From NCBI GenBank assembly GCA_017509685.1, contig JAFWPA010000009.1, positions 62,001-126,000 of the forward strand: DNA of 64,000 nt, written 5' to 3'. Positions 45,044 through 53,863 of the stretch are shown piece after piece (position 1 is the first letter of the stretch; every line of letters starts with the position of its first letter). The stretch comes from Bacteroidales bacterium. GTDB taxonomy: Bacteria; Bacteroidota; Bacteroidia; Bacteroidales; UBA932. The notes below the pieces were generated by a model. That model ran no database searches. It worked only from the letters and a program-made list of their open reading frames with translations, and was not told the DNA's origin. Both the position numbers and the translations under genes were made by a program.

Positions 45044-45097
45044 CGAAACTTGCGAGATATTTCTAGGCTATGGATAAAATCCTCATTCTGGACTTCG
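45042..45097 (+). repeat. Degenerate copy of the guaA 5' end (direct repeat 1)
   Basis: 56 bases matching 49321-49376 without gaps at 49 of 56 positions by hand count. It includes the guaA promoter box region and the first nine guaA codons (ATG at 45070; MDKILILDF) but then reads into a stop at 45109-45111. The 4.2-kb segment holding glnA and glmS lies between the two copies. Confidence 0.75.
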
Positions 45098-45118
45098 TGA
45101 AAAATCTGTAGGGTTCGG

Positions 45119-45147
45119 TTGGAATTTAAAAATATTTACTAACTTTG
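45119..45147 (+). promoter_or_regulatory. Promoter of glnA
   Basis: TTG (45119-45121), 18-base spacer, TAACTTTG (45140-45147), a close match to the Bacteroidetes consensus. Confidence 0.75.
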
Positions 45148-45153
45148 CACCCC

Positions 45154-45185
45154 GTAAGAAGCCGGCCGCCGAGCCGGGAACTTAC
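45154..45185 (+). promoter_or_regulatory. Hairpin in the glnA leader
   Basis: GTAAG / CTTAC outer stem and GCCGGC / GCCGG inner stem in the roughly 55-base leader, just after the transcription start. Could affect translation or mRNA stability. Confidence 0.4.
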
Positions 45186-45204
45186 AGACATTTAAATATA
45201 TACT

Positions 45205-47379
45205 ATGGCTACATTCCGAGAAAGGGCGCTCGCCGTGGCGTCCTCACGTAAGCCTGAGAGGCATTACGTGGAAGACGGGCCGATTTCGACGTACTTCGGC
45301 CAGAATGTATTTGCTTTGGAAACCATGCGGAGGTATATGTCCGACGCCGCTTTCAAGTCCATCCTTGAAGCCCGGGAAACCGGAAACAAGATAGACCGGA
45401 AAATGGCCGAAGAAATCGCTTCCGGCATGAAAGCCTGGGCAATCGAAAGAGGTGCAACTCATTACACCCACTTATTCCAACCCCTTACCGGCGCCACCGC
45501 CGAAAAACACGAAGCCTTTATCTCCGTAAAGGACGGAAAACCCATGGAGCGTTTCAACGGCAGCGCCCTGGTGCAGCAGGAGCCCGATGCTTCCAGTTTC
45601 CCCAACGGAGGTCTTCGCAACACCTTTGAAGCCCGCGGCTATTCAGCCTGGGATCCCAATTCTCCCGCATTCATCCTGGACGGCACCCTGTGCATTCCGT
45701 CGGCCTTTGTATCGTACACCGGCGAAGCGCTGGACATGAAGGTGCCCAACCTGCGTTCCCTCCAGGCGCTCAGCGGCGCCGCCACTTCCGTGGCCCGGCT
45801 GTTCGACCCCAAGGTGAACGGCGTTACGGTGAACGTGGGCCTGGAGCAGGAGTATTTCCTGGTGGACGAGGCGCTCTACAACGCCCGGCCGGACCTGCAG
45901 CTGTGCTCGCGCACCGTCATCGGCCATACATCGGCCAAGGACCAGCAGCTGAGCGACCACTACTTCGGCGCCATTCCGGACCGTGTGGCCGTCTTTATGA
46001 AAGACTTCGAGACCGAAGCCTATAAACTGGGTATTCCGCTCCAGACCCGCCACAACGAAGTGGCCCCCAACCAGTTCGAATGCGCACCGGTGTTCTCTGA
46101 CCTCTCCACGGCCATCGACCAGAACATGCTGCTGATGATTGTGATGCAGAAAGTGGCCGTGAAGCACAGCCTGAAGGTGATTTTCCATGAGAAACCCTTC
46201 CAGGGCATCAACGGAAGCGGCAAGCACTGCAACTGGTCCATGCAGACCGACACGGGCGTGAATCTGCTCTCTCCGGGCAAGACGCCCATGAAGAACCTCC
46301 AGTTCCTTTCGTTCTATGCCTCGGTGGTACGCGCCGTGTGCCGGCACGACTACCTGCTGATGGCCTCCGTGTGTTCGCTGAACAATTCCTACCGCCTGGG
46401 TGGTCACGAAGCCCCGCCGGCCGTGATGTCGGTCTTCTCCGGCACCACCCTGAGCAAGGTGTTCGACGCCATCCTGCGCATGGAAGACCTTACAGAAGCC
46501 ACCGAGAACCAGCGTAAATTGGACCTGGTGAAGTCCATCCCGGAAATCATCCCAGACAACACGGACCGCAACCGCACTTCTCCCTTCGCCTTTACGGGCA
46601 ACCGCTTCGAGTTCCGCGCCGTGGGATCGTCGGCCAATGCCGCCGGCGCCACCTTTGTGCTGAACACCGCCGTGGCCGAAAGCCTCAAGGAGTTCCGCAG
46701 CCGCGTGGATGCGCTCACCGCCAAGGGCGAAGCGCTGGACAAGGCCCTTCTCACCGCCATCCGGGAATTCCTGAAGGAAGCCTCCCCCGTCATGTTCGAA
46801 GGCAACGGCTACAGCGCAGAATGGCTGGAGGAAGCCCCCCGCCGCGGACTCACGCCCGTCACAAACGTTCCCAAGGCGTTCCAGGCCTTCCGCAAACCGG
46901 AATCCGTGGAGCTGTTCACCGCTACCGGCGTGCTGTCCCAAAGCGAAATCAACGCCCGCGTAGAGGTGCAGGAGGAAACCTACGTGAAGAAGCTGCAGAT
47001 TGAAGCCCGTGTGCTGGGCGACATCTGCCTGAACCACGTGATTCCCGCCGCCGTGGCCTACCAGGACATCCTCATTAAGAGCATCCAGGGTTGCAAGGAA
47101 ATCTTCGGAGAAGAGTACAAGCATCTTTGCAAGGCCGATATCGAGACGTACCGCAAAATTGCCGCTTACATCAACACCCTGTCGGAAGACACCCAGGCGC
47201 TGGTAGAGGCGCGCAAGAAGGCCAACCGGATCACGGATATGGCCCAGCGGGCCCTTTCCTACTCCACCGAGGTGATGGAGCAGATGGCCCGGGTGCGTAA
47301 CAGCGCCGACAACCTGGAAATGCTGGTGGATGACGCCCTGTGGCCGCTTCCGAAGTACCGCGAATTACTTTTCTTTTAG
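45205..47379 (+). CDS. glnA: Glutamine synthetase type III
   Basis: 724 residues, the length of GSIII (GlnN-type) enzymes found in Bacteroidota and cyanobacteria. Makes glutamine from glutamate, ammonia and ATP in the cytosol. Conserved segments include THYTHLFQPLTGATAEKHEAF, GLEQEYFLVD (metal-binding Glu), a RHNEVAPNQFECAP loop, NGSGKHCNWS and GNRFEFRAVGSS. It has its own consensus promoter with a structured leader. glmS starts 30 bases downstream and probably shares the transcript; the glutamine made here is the substrate of GlmS and GuaA. Confidence 0.96.
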   Translation: MATFRERALAVASSRKPERHYVEDGPISTYFGQNVFALETMRRYMSDAAFKSILEARETGNKIDRKMAEEIASGMKAWAIERGATHYTHLFQPLTGATAEKHEAFISVKDGKPMERFNGSALVQQEPDASSFPNGGLRNTFEARGYSAWDPNSPAFILDGTLCIPSAFVSYTGEALDMKVPNLRSLQALSGAATSVARLFDPKVNGVTVNVGLEQEYFLVDEALYNARPDLQLCSRTVIGHTSAKDQQLSDHYFGAIPDRVAVFMKDFETEAYKLGIPLQTRHNEVAPNQFECAPVFSDLSTAIDQNMLLMIVMQKVAVKHSLKVIFHEKPFQGINGSGKHCNWSMQTDTGVNLLSPGKTPMKNLQFLSFYASVVRAVCRHDYLLMASVCSLNNSYRLGGHEAPPAVMSVFSGTTLSKVFDAILRMEDLTEATENQRKLDLVKSIPEIIPDNTDRNRTSPFAFTGNRFEFRAVGSSANAAGATFVLNTAVAESLKEFRSRVDALTAKGEALDKALLTAIREFLKEASPVMFEGNGYSAEWLEEAPRRGLTPVTNVPKAFQAFRKPESVELFTATGVLSQSEINARVEVQEETYVKKLQIEARVLGDICLNHVIPAAVAYQDILIKSIQGCKEIFGEEYKHLCKADIETYRKIAAYINTLSEDTQALVEARKKANRITDMAQRALSYSTEVMEQMARVRNSADNLEMLVDDALWPLPKYRELLFF

Positions 47380-47409
47380 TCTCATCATTTAACATAGTTC
47401 CATTATTAT

Positions 47410-49254
47410 ATGTGTGGAATCGTAGGATATGTCGGGGAGCGACAGGCTTGCCCCGTCATCATAAAAGGCCTGCATAGACTCGAGTACAGGGGTTATGACA
47501 GCGCCGGCGTCGCCCTGGTGGGAAAGGACGGCCAGATTGACTTGTACAAATGCAAGGGCAAGGTAGACGACCTGGAGCGCTTCCTGGGCGGGAAAGAAAC
47601 CGCCAGCACCATCGGCATCGGCCATACCCGCTGGGCTACCCACGGAGAGCCGAACGACGCCAACGCGCACCCGCATTTCTCCCAGAGCGGCCGGCTGGCC
47701 CTCATTCACAACGGCATCATCGAGAACTTCCGCGTGCTCAAGGACGCCCTCATCTCCCACGGATACAAGTTCCGCAGCAGCACCGACTCCGAAGTCCTGG
47801 TGAACCTCATCGAATACATCCAGGACACCAATGAATGCTCCCTGGAAGAAGCGGTGCGCATTGCACTGCAGCAGGTGGTGGGCGCCTATGCTATCGCCGT
47901 CATCAAGCGGGGCGACGACAGCCGCATCATCGCGGCGCGCCAGAGCTCGCCCATGGCTATCGGCATCGGTGAAGGAGAGTATTTCCTGAGCTCCGACGCC
48001 GCCTCCATCATTGACTATACGCAGAAGTTCGTGTACCTGAACGACGGCGAAGTGGCCGTCATTGAGAAGGGCAAGCCCCTGCAGATCAAAAACCTGTTCG
48101 GAGAGCCCTCCAAGGTAGATATCCAGAAACTGGAGATGTCCATTTCCCAACTGGAGAAAGGCGGTTATCCGCACTTCATGCTCAAGGAAATCCATGAGCA
48201 GCCGGACACCATCGTGGACTGCATCCGCGGACGCGTGAACCCGGACACCCGGGAAATCATCCTCTCCGGCGTGCTGGACAACAAGGAGCGTTTCCGGAAT
48301 GCCGGCCGCATCATCTTCGTAGCCTGCGGCACTTCCTGGCACGCCTCCCTCATCGGCGAGCACCTCATTGAAAACCTGTGCCGCATCCCTGTGGAGGTGG
48401 AATACGCTTCCGAGTTCCGTTACCGCAACCCCATCATCCGGCCCGACGACGTGGTCATCGCCGTGTCTCAGTCCGGTGAGACGGCCGATACCCTGGCCGC
48501 CATCGAGATTGCCAAACGCAACGGCGCCTTTGTGTACGGCGTGTGCAACGTGATTGGCTCTTCCATCGCCCGCGCCACGGATTCCGGCACCTATATCCAC
48601 GTGGGACCGGAAATCGGCGTGGCTTCTACCAAGGCTTTTACCGGCCAGGTGACCGTGATGGCCATGCTGGCGCTGGAAATTGGAAAGCTGCGGGGAACGG
48701 TGGACATGGACTATTACCACGAGGTGGCCGGCGCCCTGCTCCAGCTGCCCGAAACCATCCGGAAAGCCCTGGAAAGCGCCCCGGAGGTGGAAAAACTGGC
48801 CAGCATCTTCACCTATGCGCACAACTTCATTTACCTGGGCCGCGGCTACAACTACCCCACCGCCCTGGAAGGCGCTTTGAAGCTGAAGGAAATCTCCTAC
48901 ATCCACGCCGAAGGCCTGCCGGCCGCCGAGATGAAGCACGGCCCCATCGCCCTCATTGACGCCGAGATGCCCACCGTGGTCATCGCCACGCTGGACCACA
49001 CCTATGAAAAGACGGTATCCAACATCGAGGAAATCAAGGCGCGCGGCGGCAAGATCATCGCCGTCATCTCCGAAGGGGACACGCAGCTTCGGCACCGGGC
49101 CGATTACTGCCTGGAGGTACCCTCCACGGCCGAATGCCTGATGCCCATCGTATCCATCATCCCCCTCCAGCTCCTGGCCTACTACATCGCCGTGGGCAAG
49201 GGCCGGAATGTGGACCAGCCCCGCAACCTGGCGAAATCCGTGACGGTGGAGTAG
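47410..49254 (+). CDS. glmS: Glutamine-fructose-6-phosphate aminotransferase
   Basis: 614 residues. Makes glucosamine-6-phosphate, the first step to UDP-GlcNAc. Class II amidotransferase domain with N-terminal nucleophile Cys (CGIVGYVGERQ after Met removal), then two SIS domains (CGTSWHASLIGEHL and SQSGETADT) and the C-terminal NLAKSVTVE tail shared by all GlmS proteins. There is no riboswitch-like sequence in the short 30-base gap after glnA. Confidence 0.97.
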   Translation: MCGIVGYVGERQACPVIIKGLHRLEYRGYDSAGVALVGKDGQIDLYKCKGKVDDLERFLGGKETASTIGIGHTRWATHGEPNDANAHPHFSQSGRLALIHNGIIENFRVLKDALISHGYKFRSSTDSEVLVNLIEYIQDTNECSLEEAVRIALQQVVGAYAIAVIKRGDDSRIIAARQSSPMAIGIGEGEYFLSSDAASIIDYTQKFVYLNDGEVAVIEKGKPLQIKNLFGEPSKVDIQKLEMSISQLEKGGYPHFMLKEIHEQPDTIVDCIRGRVNPDTREIILSGVLDNKERFRNAGRIIFVACGTSWHASLIGEHLIENLCRIPVEVEYASEFRYRNPIIRPDDVVIAVSQSGETADTLAAIEIAKRNGAFVYGVCNVIGSSIARATDSGTYIHVGPEIGVASTKAFTGQVTVMAMLALEIGKLRGTVDMDYYHEVAGALLQLPETIRKALESAPEVEKLASIFTYAHNFIYLGRGYNYPTALEGALKLKEISYIHAEGLPAAEMKHGPIALIDAEMPTVVIATLDHTYEKTVSNIEEIKARGGKIIAVISEGDTQLRHRADYCLEVPSTAECLMPIVSIIPLQLLAYYIAVGKGRNVDQPRNLAKSVTVE

Positions 49255-49320
49255 CCTGCCGCGACCCTTGGCAGCAGGAGGTCACGAAGCCCGCGCCACC
49301 GTTGTTCTTGCGGCAAAAAA

Positions 49321-49376
49321 TTCGTAACTTGCAGCCTATTTTTAGGCTATGGATAAGATCCTCATTCTGGACTTCG
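49321..49376 (+). repeat. guaA promoter and start region (direct repeat 2)
   Basis: The functional copy of the repeat at 45042-45097. A TTG (49307-49309) and TAACTTGC (49325-49332) form the likely guaA promoter, 16 bases before ATG 49349. Confidence 0.7.
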
Positions 49377-50872
49377 GCTCGCAGGTTACGCAGCTCATCG
49401 GGCGGCGGCTCAGGGAACTCAACGTTTACTGCGAAATATACCCTTATAATAAGGTACCGGCCCTGGACGGCACGGTGAAGGGTGTCATCCTTTCCGGCAG
49501 CCCGTGCAGCGTGCGGGACGCCAATGCCCCGCAGGTGGACGTAAGCGCCTTCCGCGGCCGTCTGCCGCTGCTGGGCATCTGCTACGGCGCCCAGTATCTG
49601 GCCCATACCGGCGGCGGCAAGGTGGAAGCCTCCAACAGCCGCGAATATGGCCGCGCAATGCTTCGCACCGTAGCCCCGTCTCCCCTCCTGAAGGGCGTGA
49701 GCCCGGAAACGCAGGTGTGGATGTCGCACGGGGATACCATATCGACCCTTCCGAAAGGCGCGCAGGTCATTGCCTCCACGGCCGATGTGGTGAACGCTGC
49801 CTATCAGTTCGAAGGCGAGCCCACTTATGCCGTACAGTTCCATCCGGAGGTTTATCACACCACCGAGGGTACGCAGATGCTGGCCAACTTCGCGCTGGCT
49901 ATCTGTGGCTGCAAGGGGGACTGGACGCCGGATTCCTTCATTGAAACCACGGTTGAGGCCCTGCGCGCCCAGATTGGCGATGAAAAAGTGATTCTGGGCC
50001 TGAGTGGCGGTGTGGATTCAACCGTGGCGGGCGTGCTGCTGCACAAAGCCATCGGCGCGCAGCTCACCTGCATCTTTGTGAACAACGGCCTGCTCCGCAA
50101 GAACGAATTCACCGACGTACTGGCCTCCTACAAGGATATGGGCCTCAACGTGATAGGGGCCGATGCATCGGCCGATTTCCTGGCCGCGCTGAAAGGCGTC
50201 ACGGAGCCCGAGGCCAAGCGCAAGGCCATCGGCCGGGTGTTCGTGGAGACCTTTGACAAGTATGCAAAGCAAATAGAGGGTGCCCGCTGGCTGGCCCAGG
50301 GGACCATTTATCCGGATGTGATTGAGAGTGCGGGCATCGAGGGCATCGCTTCCAAAATCAAGAGCCATCACAACGTGGGCGGTCTGCCCAAGGAGATGAA
50401 CCTGAAGGTAGTGGAGCCCCTGCGTATGCTCTTCAAGGACGAAGTCCGTCGCGTGGGCTGCGCCCTGGGCATCCCCGCCGCACTCATCAACCGGCATCCC
50501 TTCCCGGGGCCGGGTCTGGGTATCCGCGTCATCGGCGAAGTCACCGAAGAGAAACTGAACGTGCTGCGCGAGGCCGACGATATCTTCATCCGCGCTCTCC
50601 GCGAGGCCGGACTCTATGACCAAATCTGGCAGGCAGGCGTAATCCTGCTGCCAGTCAAAAGCGTGGGCGTAATGGGTGACGAACGCACCTATGAGAACCC
50701 CGTGGCCCTGCGCGCCGTGGTATCCACGGACGCCATGACTGCCGACTGGTTCCCCTTCCCCTACGATTTCCTTCGGAACGTTTCCAACGAAATCATCCGC
50801 AAAGTACGCGGCGTAAACCGTGTAGTCTACGACATCTCCTCCAAACCCCCGGCAACCATTGAGTGGGAGTAG
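49349..50872 (+). CDS. guaA: GMP synthase (glutamine-hydrolysing)
   Basis: 507 residues. Converts XMP to GMP. N-terminal class I amidotransferase (Cys in [10 protein letters not shown], paired His/Glu in VQFHPEVY), ATP-pyrophosphatase P-loop ([12 protein letters not shown]) and C-terminal dimerisation domain with [11 protein letters not shown]. It is convergent with guaB, the preceding enzyme in the pathway, 62 bp away. An AT-rich inverted repeat (TGTAAAT...ATTTACA, 50884-50912) in the gap is the only candidate for a shared terminator. Confidence 0.97.
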   Translation: MDKILILDFGSQVTQLIGRRLRELNVYCEIYPYNKVPALDGTVKGVILSGSPCSVRDANAPQVDVSAFRGRLPLLGICYGAQYLAHTGGGKVEASNSREYGRAMLRTVAPSPLLKGVSPETQVWMSHGDTISTLPKGAQVIASTADVVNAAYQFEGEPTYAVQFHPEVYHTTEGTQMLANFALAICGCKGDWTPDSFIETTVEALRAQIGDEKVILGLSGGVDSTVAGVLLHKAIGAQLTCIFVNNGLLRKNEFTDVLASYKDMGLNVIGADASADFLAALKGVTEPEAKRKAIGRVFVETFDKYAKQIEGARWLAQGTIYPDVIESAGIEGIASKIKSHHNVGGLPKEMNLKVVEPLRMLFKDEVRRVGCALGIPAALINRHPFPGPGLGIRVIGEVTEEKLNVLREADDIFIRALREAGLYDQIWQAGVILLPVKSVGVMGDERTYENPVALRAVVSTDAMTADWFPFPYDFLRNVSNEIIRKVRGVNRVVYDISSKPPATIEWE

Positions 50873-50934
50873 TTGCCTGTGGGTGTAAATGTTTGATTAT
50901 TATTGATTTACATATTGATTACGTCCACGCGTTA

Positions 50935-52005
50935 TCAGTAGTTGGGCGCTTTCTTGGCAATAGTGACGTCGTGCGGGTGGTTTTCCTGCACGGTGGCAGG
51001 GCTTATCTTGATAAAGCGGGCCTTGTGCAGGGCCGTCAGGTTGGCGGCGCCGCAGTAGCCCATGCCGGAGCGGAGGCCGCCCTGCAGCTGATAGAGGACG
51101 TCGGTCACGGGGCCTTTGTAGGCCACACGGGCCACAACGCCTTCCGGGACCAGTTTCTTGGCGCCTTTCTGGAAATAGCGGTCTGCGCTGCCCGCTTCCA
51201 TGGCGTCAATGGAACCCATTCCGCGGTAGCCTTTCATCTTCACGCCGTCCACTTCCACCACCTCTCCGGGGGCTTCATCGGTGCCGGCGAACATGCTGCC
51301 GCACATCACGCAGTGCGCGCCGGCGGCCAGGGCCTTCACCACGTCACCGGAGTAGCGCAGGCCGCCGTCGGCAATTACGGGAATGTCTTCCCCGGCCACG
51401 GAGGCCACTTCTGCGATGGCTGTGAGCTGCGGAACACCCACGCCCGCCACGATGCGGGTGGTGCAGATACTGCCGGGGCCGATGCCCACCTTGAGGCCGT
51501 CGGCACCCGCCTTGATAAGGTCCTTCGCCGCCTGGGCCGTAGCGATGTTTCCCACCACCACGTCCAGCCCCGGGAAGGCCTTCTTGATGGACTTCAGGGC
51601 GTCGATGACACCTTTGGAATGACCGTGGGCACTGTCCAGCACCACGGCGTCCACCCGGGCTTTCACCAGCAGTTCCACGCGTTCCAGAACGTCGGGCGTA
51701 ATGCCCACGCCGGCGGCCACCTGCAGGCCAAGCGTCTTTACCTTGGCCACCTCGGCCGCCTGGGCTTCGGCACTCATGTTCTTATGGATCACGCCGATGC
51801 CGCCCTCTTTGGCCATGGCGATGGCCATGGGCGCCTCCGTCACGGTATCCATGGCGGCCGATGCGAAGGGAATGCCCAGAAGAACGTTGCGGGAGAATCG
51901 GCCTTTCAGGGAAACTTCCCGCGGGAGAACTTCTGAATAGGCGGGCATCATGAGGACGTCGTCAAAGGTGATGCCTTCCTGGAAAATGCGGTCTGCAAGC
52001 GACAT
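50935..52005 (-). CDS. guaB: IMP dehydrogenase lacking CBS domains
   Basis: 356 residues; standard bacterial enzymes have about 490. Oxidises IMP to XMP. The TIM-barrel is complete: FDDVLMMP at the start, [19 protein letters not shown], catalytic loop [11 protein letters not shown] with the active-site Cys, [10 protein letters not shown], and a C-terminal VQENHPHDV. The tandem CBS (Bateman) pair, normally inserted after HKNMS, is missing and the chain runs straight into [11 protein letters not shown]. The loss should remove nucleotide allostery. The promoter box TAACTTTG is at 52020-52027. Confidence 0.95.
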   Translation of the reverse strand: MSLADRIFQEGITFDDVLMMPAYSEVLPREVSLKGRFSRNVLLGIPFASAAMDTVTEAPMAIAMAKEGGIGVIHKNMSAEAQAAEVAKVKTLGLQVAAGVGITPDVLERVELLVKARVDAVVLDSAHGHSKGVIDALKSIKKAFPGLDVVVGNIATAQAAKDLIKAGADGLKVGIGPGSICTTRIVAGVGVPQLTAIAEVASVAGEDIPVIADGGLRYSGDVVKALAAGAHCVMCGSMFAGTDEAPGEVVEVDGVKMKGYRGMGSIDAMEAGSADRYFQKGAKKLVPEGVVARVAYKGPVTDVLYQLQGGLRSGMGYCGAANLTALHKARFIKISPATVQENHPHDVTIAKKAPNY

Positions 52006-52019
52006 AACTGTGTTTTTTG

Positions 52020-52027
52020 CAAAGTTA
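52020..52027 (-). promoter_or_regulatory. -7 box (TAACTTTG) of guaB
   Basis: Exact TAnnTTTG on the minus strand 15 bases before the guaB ATG, overlapping the -33 region of the divergent gene. Confidence 0.7.
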
Positions 52028-52040
52028 ACGAATAATTCCT

Positions 52041-52048
52041 TATCTTTG
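52041..52048 (+). promoter_or_regulatory. -7 box (TATCTTTG) of the small secreted protein gene
   Basis: TTG (52017-52019), 21-base spacer, TATCTTTG. The ATG at 52055 is 7 bases after the box, so the leader is almost absent. Confidence 0.65.
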
Positions 52049-52054
52049 TGTCTG

Positions 52055-52540
52055 ATGAAAAGACTTTTGTTTACCCTTCTGGGCGTGGTTGCGTGCGTGC
52101 TGGCCGCAGCTCAAACCCGTACCTATTCGGACAATGCTTCCGGCACCTTCATCTTCGGGCTGGACAGTTATTTCTATGGCCGGACGGGGTCCCTGGAGTT
52201 TGAAGCCAATGGCTGGCAGTTTCAGGTTACCGTGGACAACGGGGACGTTTATGTAAACGAAAACGCCTTGGAAGGGGGGCGGGGAGAAGTGGTGGTCGGT
52301 ATCCACGACTTCACCGGCAACCGGATTCCGGAACTGGTGGTGGCCCGCCGCAACAACTCCTGGGTAGCGCTCTCCCTGTACCGGCTCTCAGGCAAGGACT
52401 GGATTCCCGCCGCCAGCATTGATCCCGTGGACGGCAAGGAAATGAGGGTGTTCCGTCAGGTTGTTTCCGTGCGCAACGGAGACCAGCTCCATTCCTGGAC
52501 CTGGCACGGGGACCGGTTCGACTACAAGAGCAACCGTTAG
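52055..52540 (+). CDS. Small secreted protein of unknown function
   Basis: 161 residues from ATG 52055; the frame runs further upstream into the guaB start region, but the promoter box at 52041 sets this Met. Cleavable signal peptide (CVLAAAQ). The mature part is beta-rich with [20 protein letters not shown] in the middle, an FG-GAP-like look of a calcium-binding propeller blade, not certain. Its stop overlaps the convergent apt stop. Confidence 0.65.
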   Translation: MKRLLFTLLGVVACVLAAAQTRTYSDNASGTFIFGLDSYFYGRTGSLEFEANGWQFQVTVDNGDVYVNENALEGGRGEVVVGIHDFTGNRIPELVVARRNNSWVALSLYRLSGKDWIPAASIDPVDGKEMRVFRQVVSVRNGDQLHSWTWHGDRFDYKSNR

Positions 52541-53112
52541 CCTTCCGTCACGTGGATGAGGGACTTCACCGGAGCGATGTCCTCCAGGCGTGAGCGGCCG
52601 GGCAGGTCGTCAATCTCTACCAGGAATACGAAATTCTTCACCTTTACATTGTAGGTTTTATCCCCGATGGTGACCTTCTGGGCATTCAGGCCCAGGGCCA
52701 AACCGCGGGCGGTACCTCCGGTAGCAAGGATATCGTCGAAGAAAGTAATCTCGACGGTATCCCCGCTGGGCTGACTGGCTGCAATGTCCGAGCGGCGGAA
52801 ATAGACGTGATCCGGTCCATATTCCTTCATGATTTCCACCTGAACGAGGTCTCCCTCGGCAAAGGGGAGCTTACCCTTTTTGCGCAGGGGGATGAGGTTT
52901 TGGATGGGATTCTGGCCGTAGAGCATGCCGGCGCCGAACAGGAAACCACGGGCCTCTGGAGCAGCCACATTGGGGGCTTCGCACATGGCGGTAAGGTCGT
53001 CGCAAAGGCTCTGGAACAGCGCTTTGTCCTGCAGGAAGGGAATGATGTCCACGAAGTTGACCCCCTTGATGGGGAAGTCGGGATAGAATTTGATGAATTT
53101 GCTGTAGTCCAT
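52537..53112 (-). CDS. apt: Adenine phosphoribosyltransferase
   Basis: 191 residues from ATG 53112. Salvages adenine with PRPP to AMP. Family features are FPIKGVNFVDIIPFL, APEARGFLFGAG (the usual GxEARG loop has Ala-Pro) and the PRPP motif FFDDILATGGTARG. Somewhat longer than the E. coli enzyme (183). The upstream extension to 53289 overlaps the LuxR gene and is not coding. It starts 2 bases after the hemerythrin-LuxR gene ends, so the two are cotranscribed. Confidence 0.88.
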   Translation of the reverse strand: MDYSKFIKFYPDFPIKGVNFVDIIPFLQDKALFQSLCDDLTAMCEAPNVAAPEARGFLFGAGMLYGQNPIQNLIPLRKKGKLPFAEGDLVQVEIMKEYGPDHVYFRRSDIAASQPSGDTVEITFFDDILATGGTARGLALGLNAQKVTIGDKTYNVKVKNFVFLVEIDDLPGRSRLEDIAPVKSLIHVTEG

Positions 53113-53114
53113 AG

Positions 53115-53846
53115 TTATTCTATAGTATTCAAATCTATTAGGTTGTTGAGCAGCGCATACACCGTGAGGCCGGCCACCGTCTTGATGCCGGTCTTGCGGG
53201 TGATGTTCTTGCGGTGGGTGATAACGGTGTACACGGAGATGTGGCAGGCATCGGCAATCTCCTTGTTCAGCATCCCCTTGGCCACGCAAACCAGGATCTC
53301 CTTTTCGCGGTCGCTCAGTTCTTCGGCGTCGTCCCGTGGGACCGACATCTGCTGCTCCAGGCGGGTGGCGGCGGGAATGAGGACATCGTCCTCGATGAAG
53401 GTGTGTTTTCCCAGATCCAGATCCAGCGCATAGAGGTCATTGAGCACCTGGCTGGCGTCCTCCTGCCGGCATTCTGCAGGCAGATATTTGGTGATAAGGT
53501 TCTTGAGGTCGTCCAGCTTTTCCTGGACGTTGGAGTGGTTCTGTTCGTATTCCCCGATGGAGTACTGGCCGCCGTTTTCGTCGTTGAGCATGGCCTCGAT
53601 ATAGGGGAACACCACGTTTTCCTCATAGGAAAAGTGGTTCAGCAGTTCCTCCTTGTAGTCCGAGAAGAATTTCCAGAACATCTGCCGCTGATACTCCCGG
53701 CAGGGGGCGGTCATACGCTCCAGGCTGGACGCCAGGTTTGGTACCATGATGTCCATGTAGTAGCGGTGGCCTTTTCTTAGAAAATCCAGGATGTCCCGCA
53801 AACGATCCTTTTCGATGCTGAGTTCTGCCGAAGTAAGGGGTTTCAT
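53115..53846 (-). CDS. Hemerythrin-domain LuxR-type transcriptional regulator
   Basis: 243 residues from ATG 53846; the upstream Met at 53876 precedes the promoter box. The N-terminal 165 residues form a hemerythrin HHE bundle with ligand-like residues in GHRYYMD, NHFSYEENVVFPY, YEQNHSNV and KHTFIEDDVLIP (H-x4-D). The C-terminal 65 residues are a LuxR HTH (LSDREKEILVCVAKGMLNKE). A di-iron sensor of oxygen, NO or redox state is a reasonable inference. It is cotranscribed with apt. Confidence 0.88.
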   Translation of the reverse strand: MKPLTSAELSIEKDRLRDILDFLRKGHRYYMDIMVPNLASSLERMTAPCREYQRQMFWKFFSDYKEELLNHFSYEENVVFPYIEAMLNDENGGQYSIGEYEQNHSNVQEKLDDLKNLITKYLPAECRQEDASQVLNDLYALDLDLGKHTFIEDDVLIPAATRLEQQMSVPRDDAEELSDREKEILVCVAKGMLNKEIADACHISVYTVITHRKNITRKTGIKTVAGLTVYALLNNLIDLNTIE

Positions 53847-53855
53847 TACGGGACA

Positions 53856-53863
53856 CAAAGTTA
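53856..53863 (-). promoter_or_regulatory. -7 box (TAACTTTG) of the hemerythrin-LuxR/apt unit
   Basis: Exact consensus with an upstream TTG at about 20 bases. It overlaps the 3' end of the MFS gene. Confidence 0.65.

Noticed and set aside
45643..49095. Long minus-strand frames opposite glnA and glmS
   Set aside because: Both are shadows of strongly conserved enzymes.
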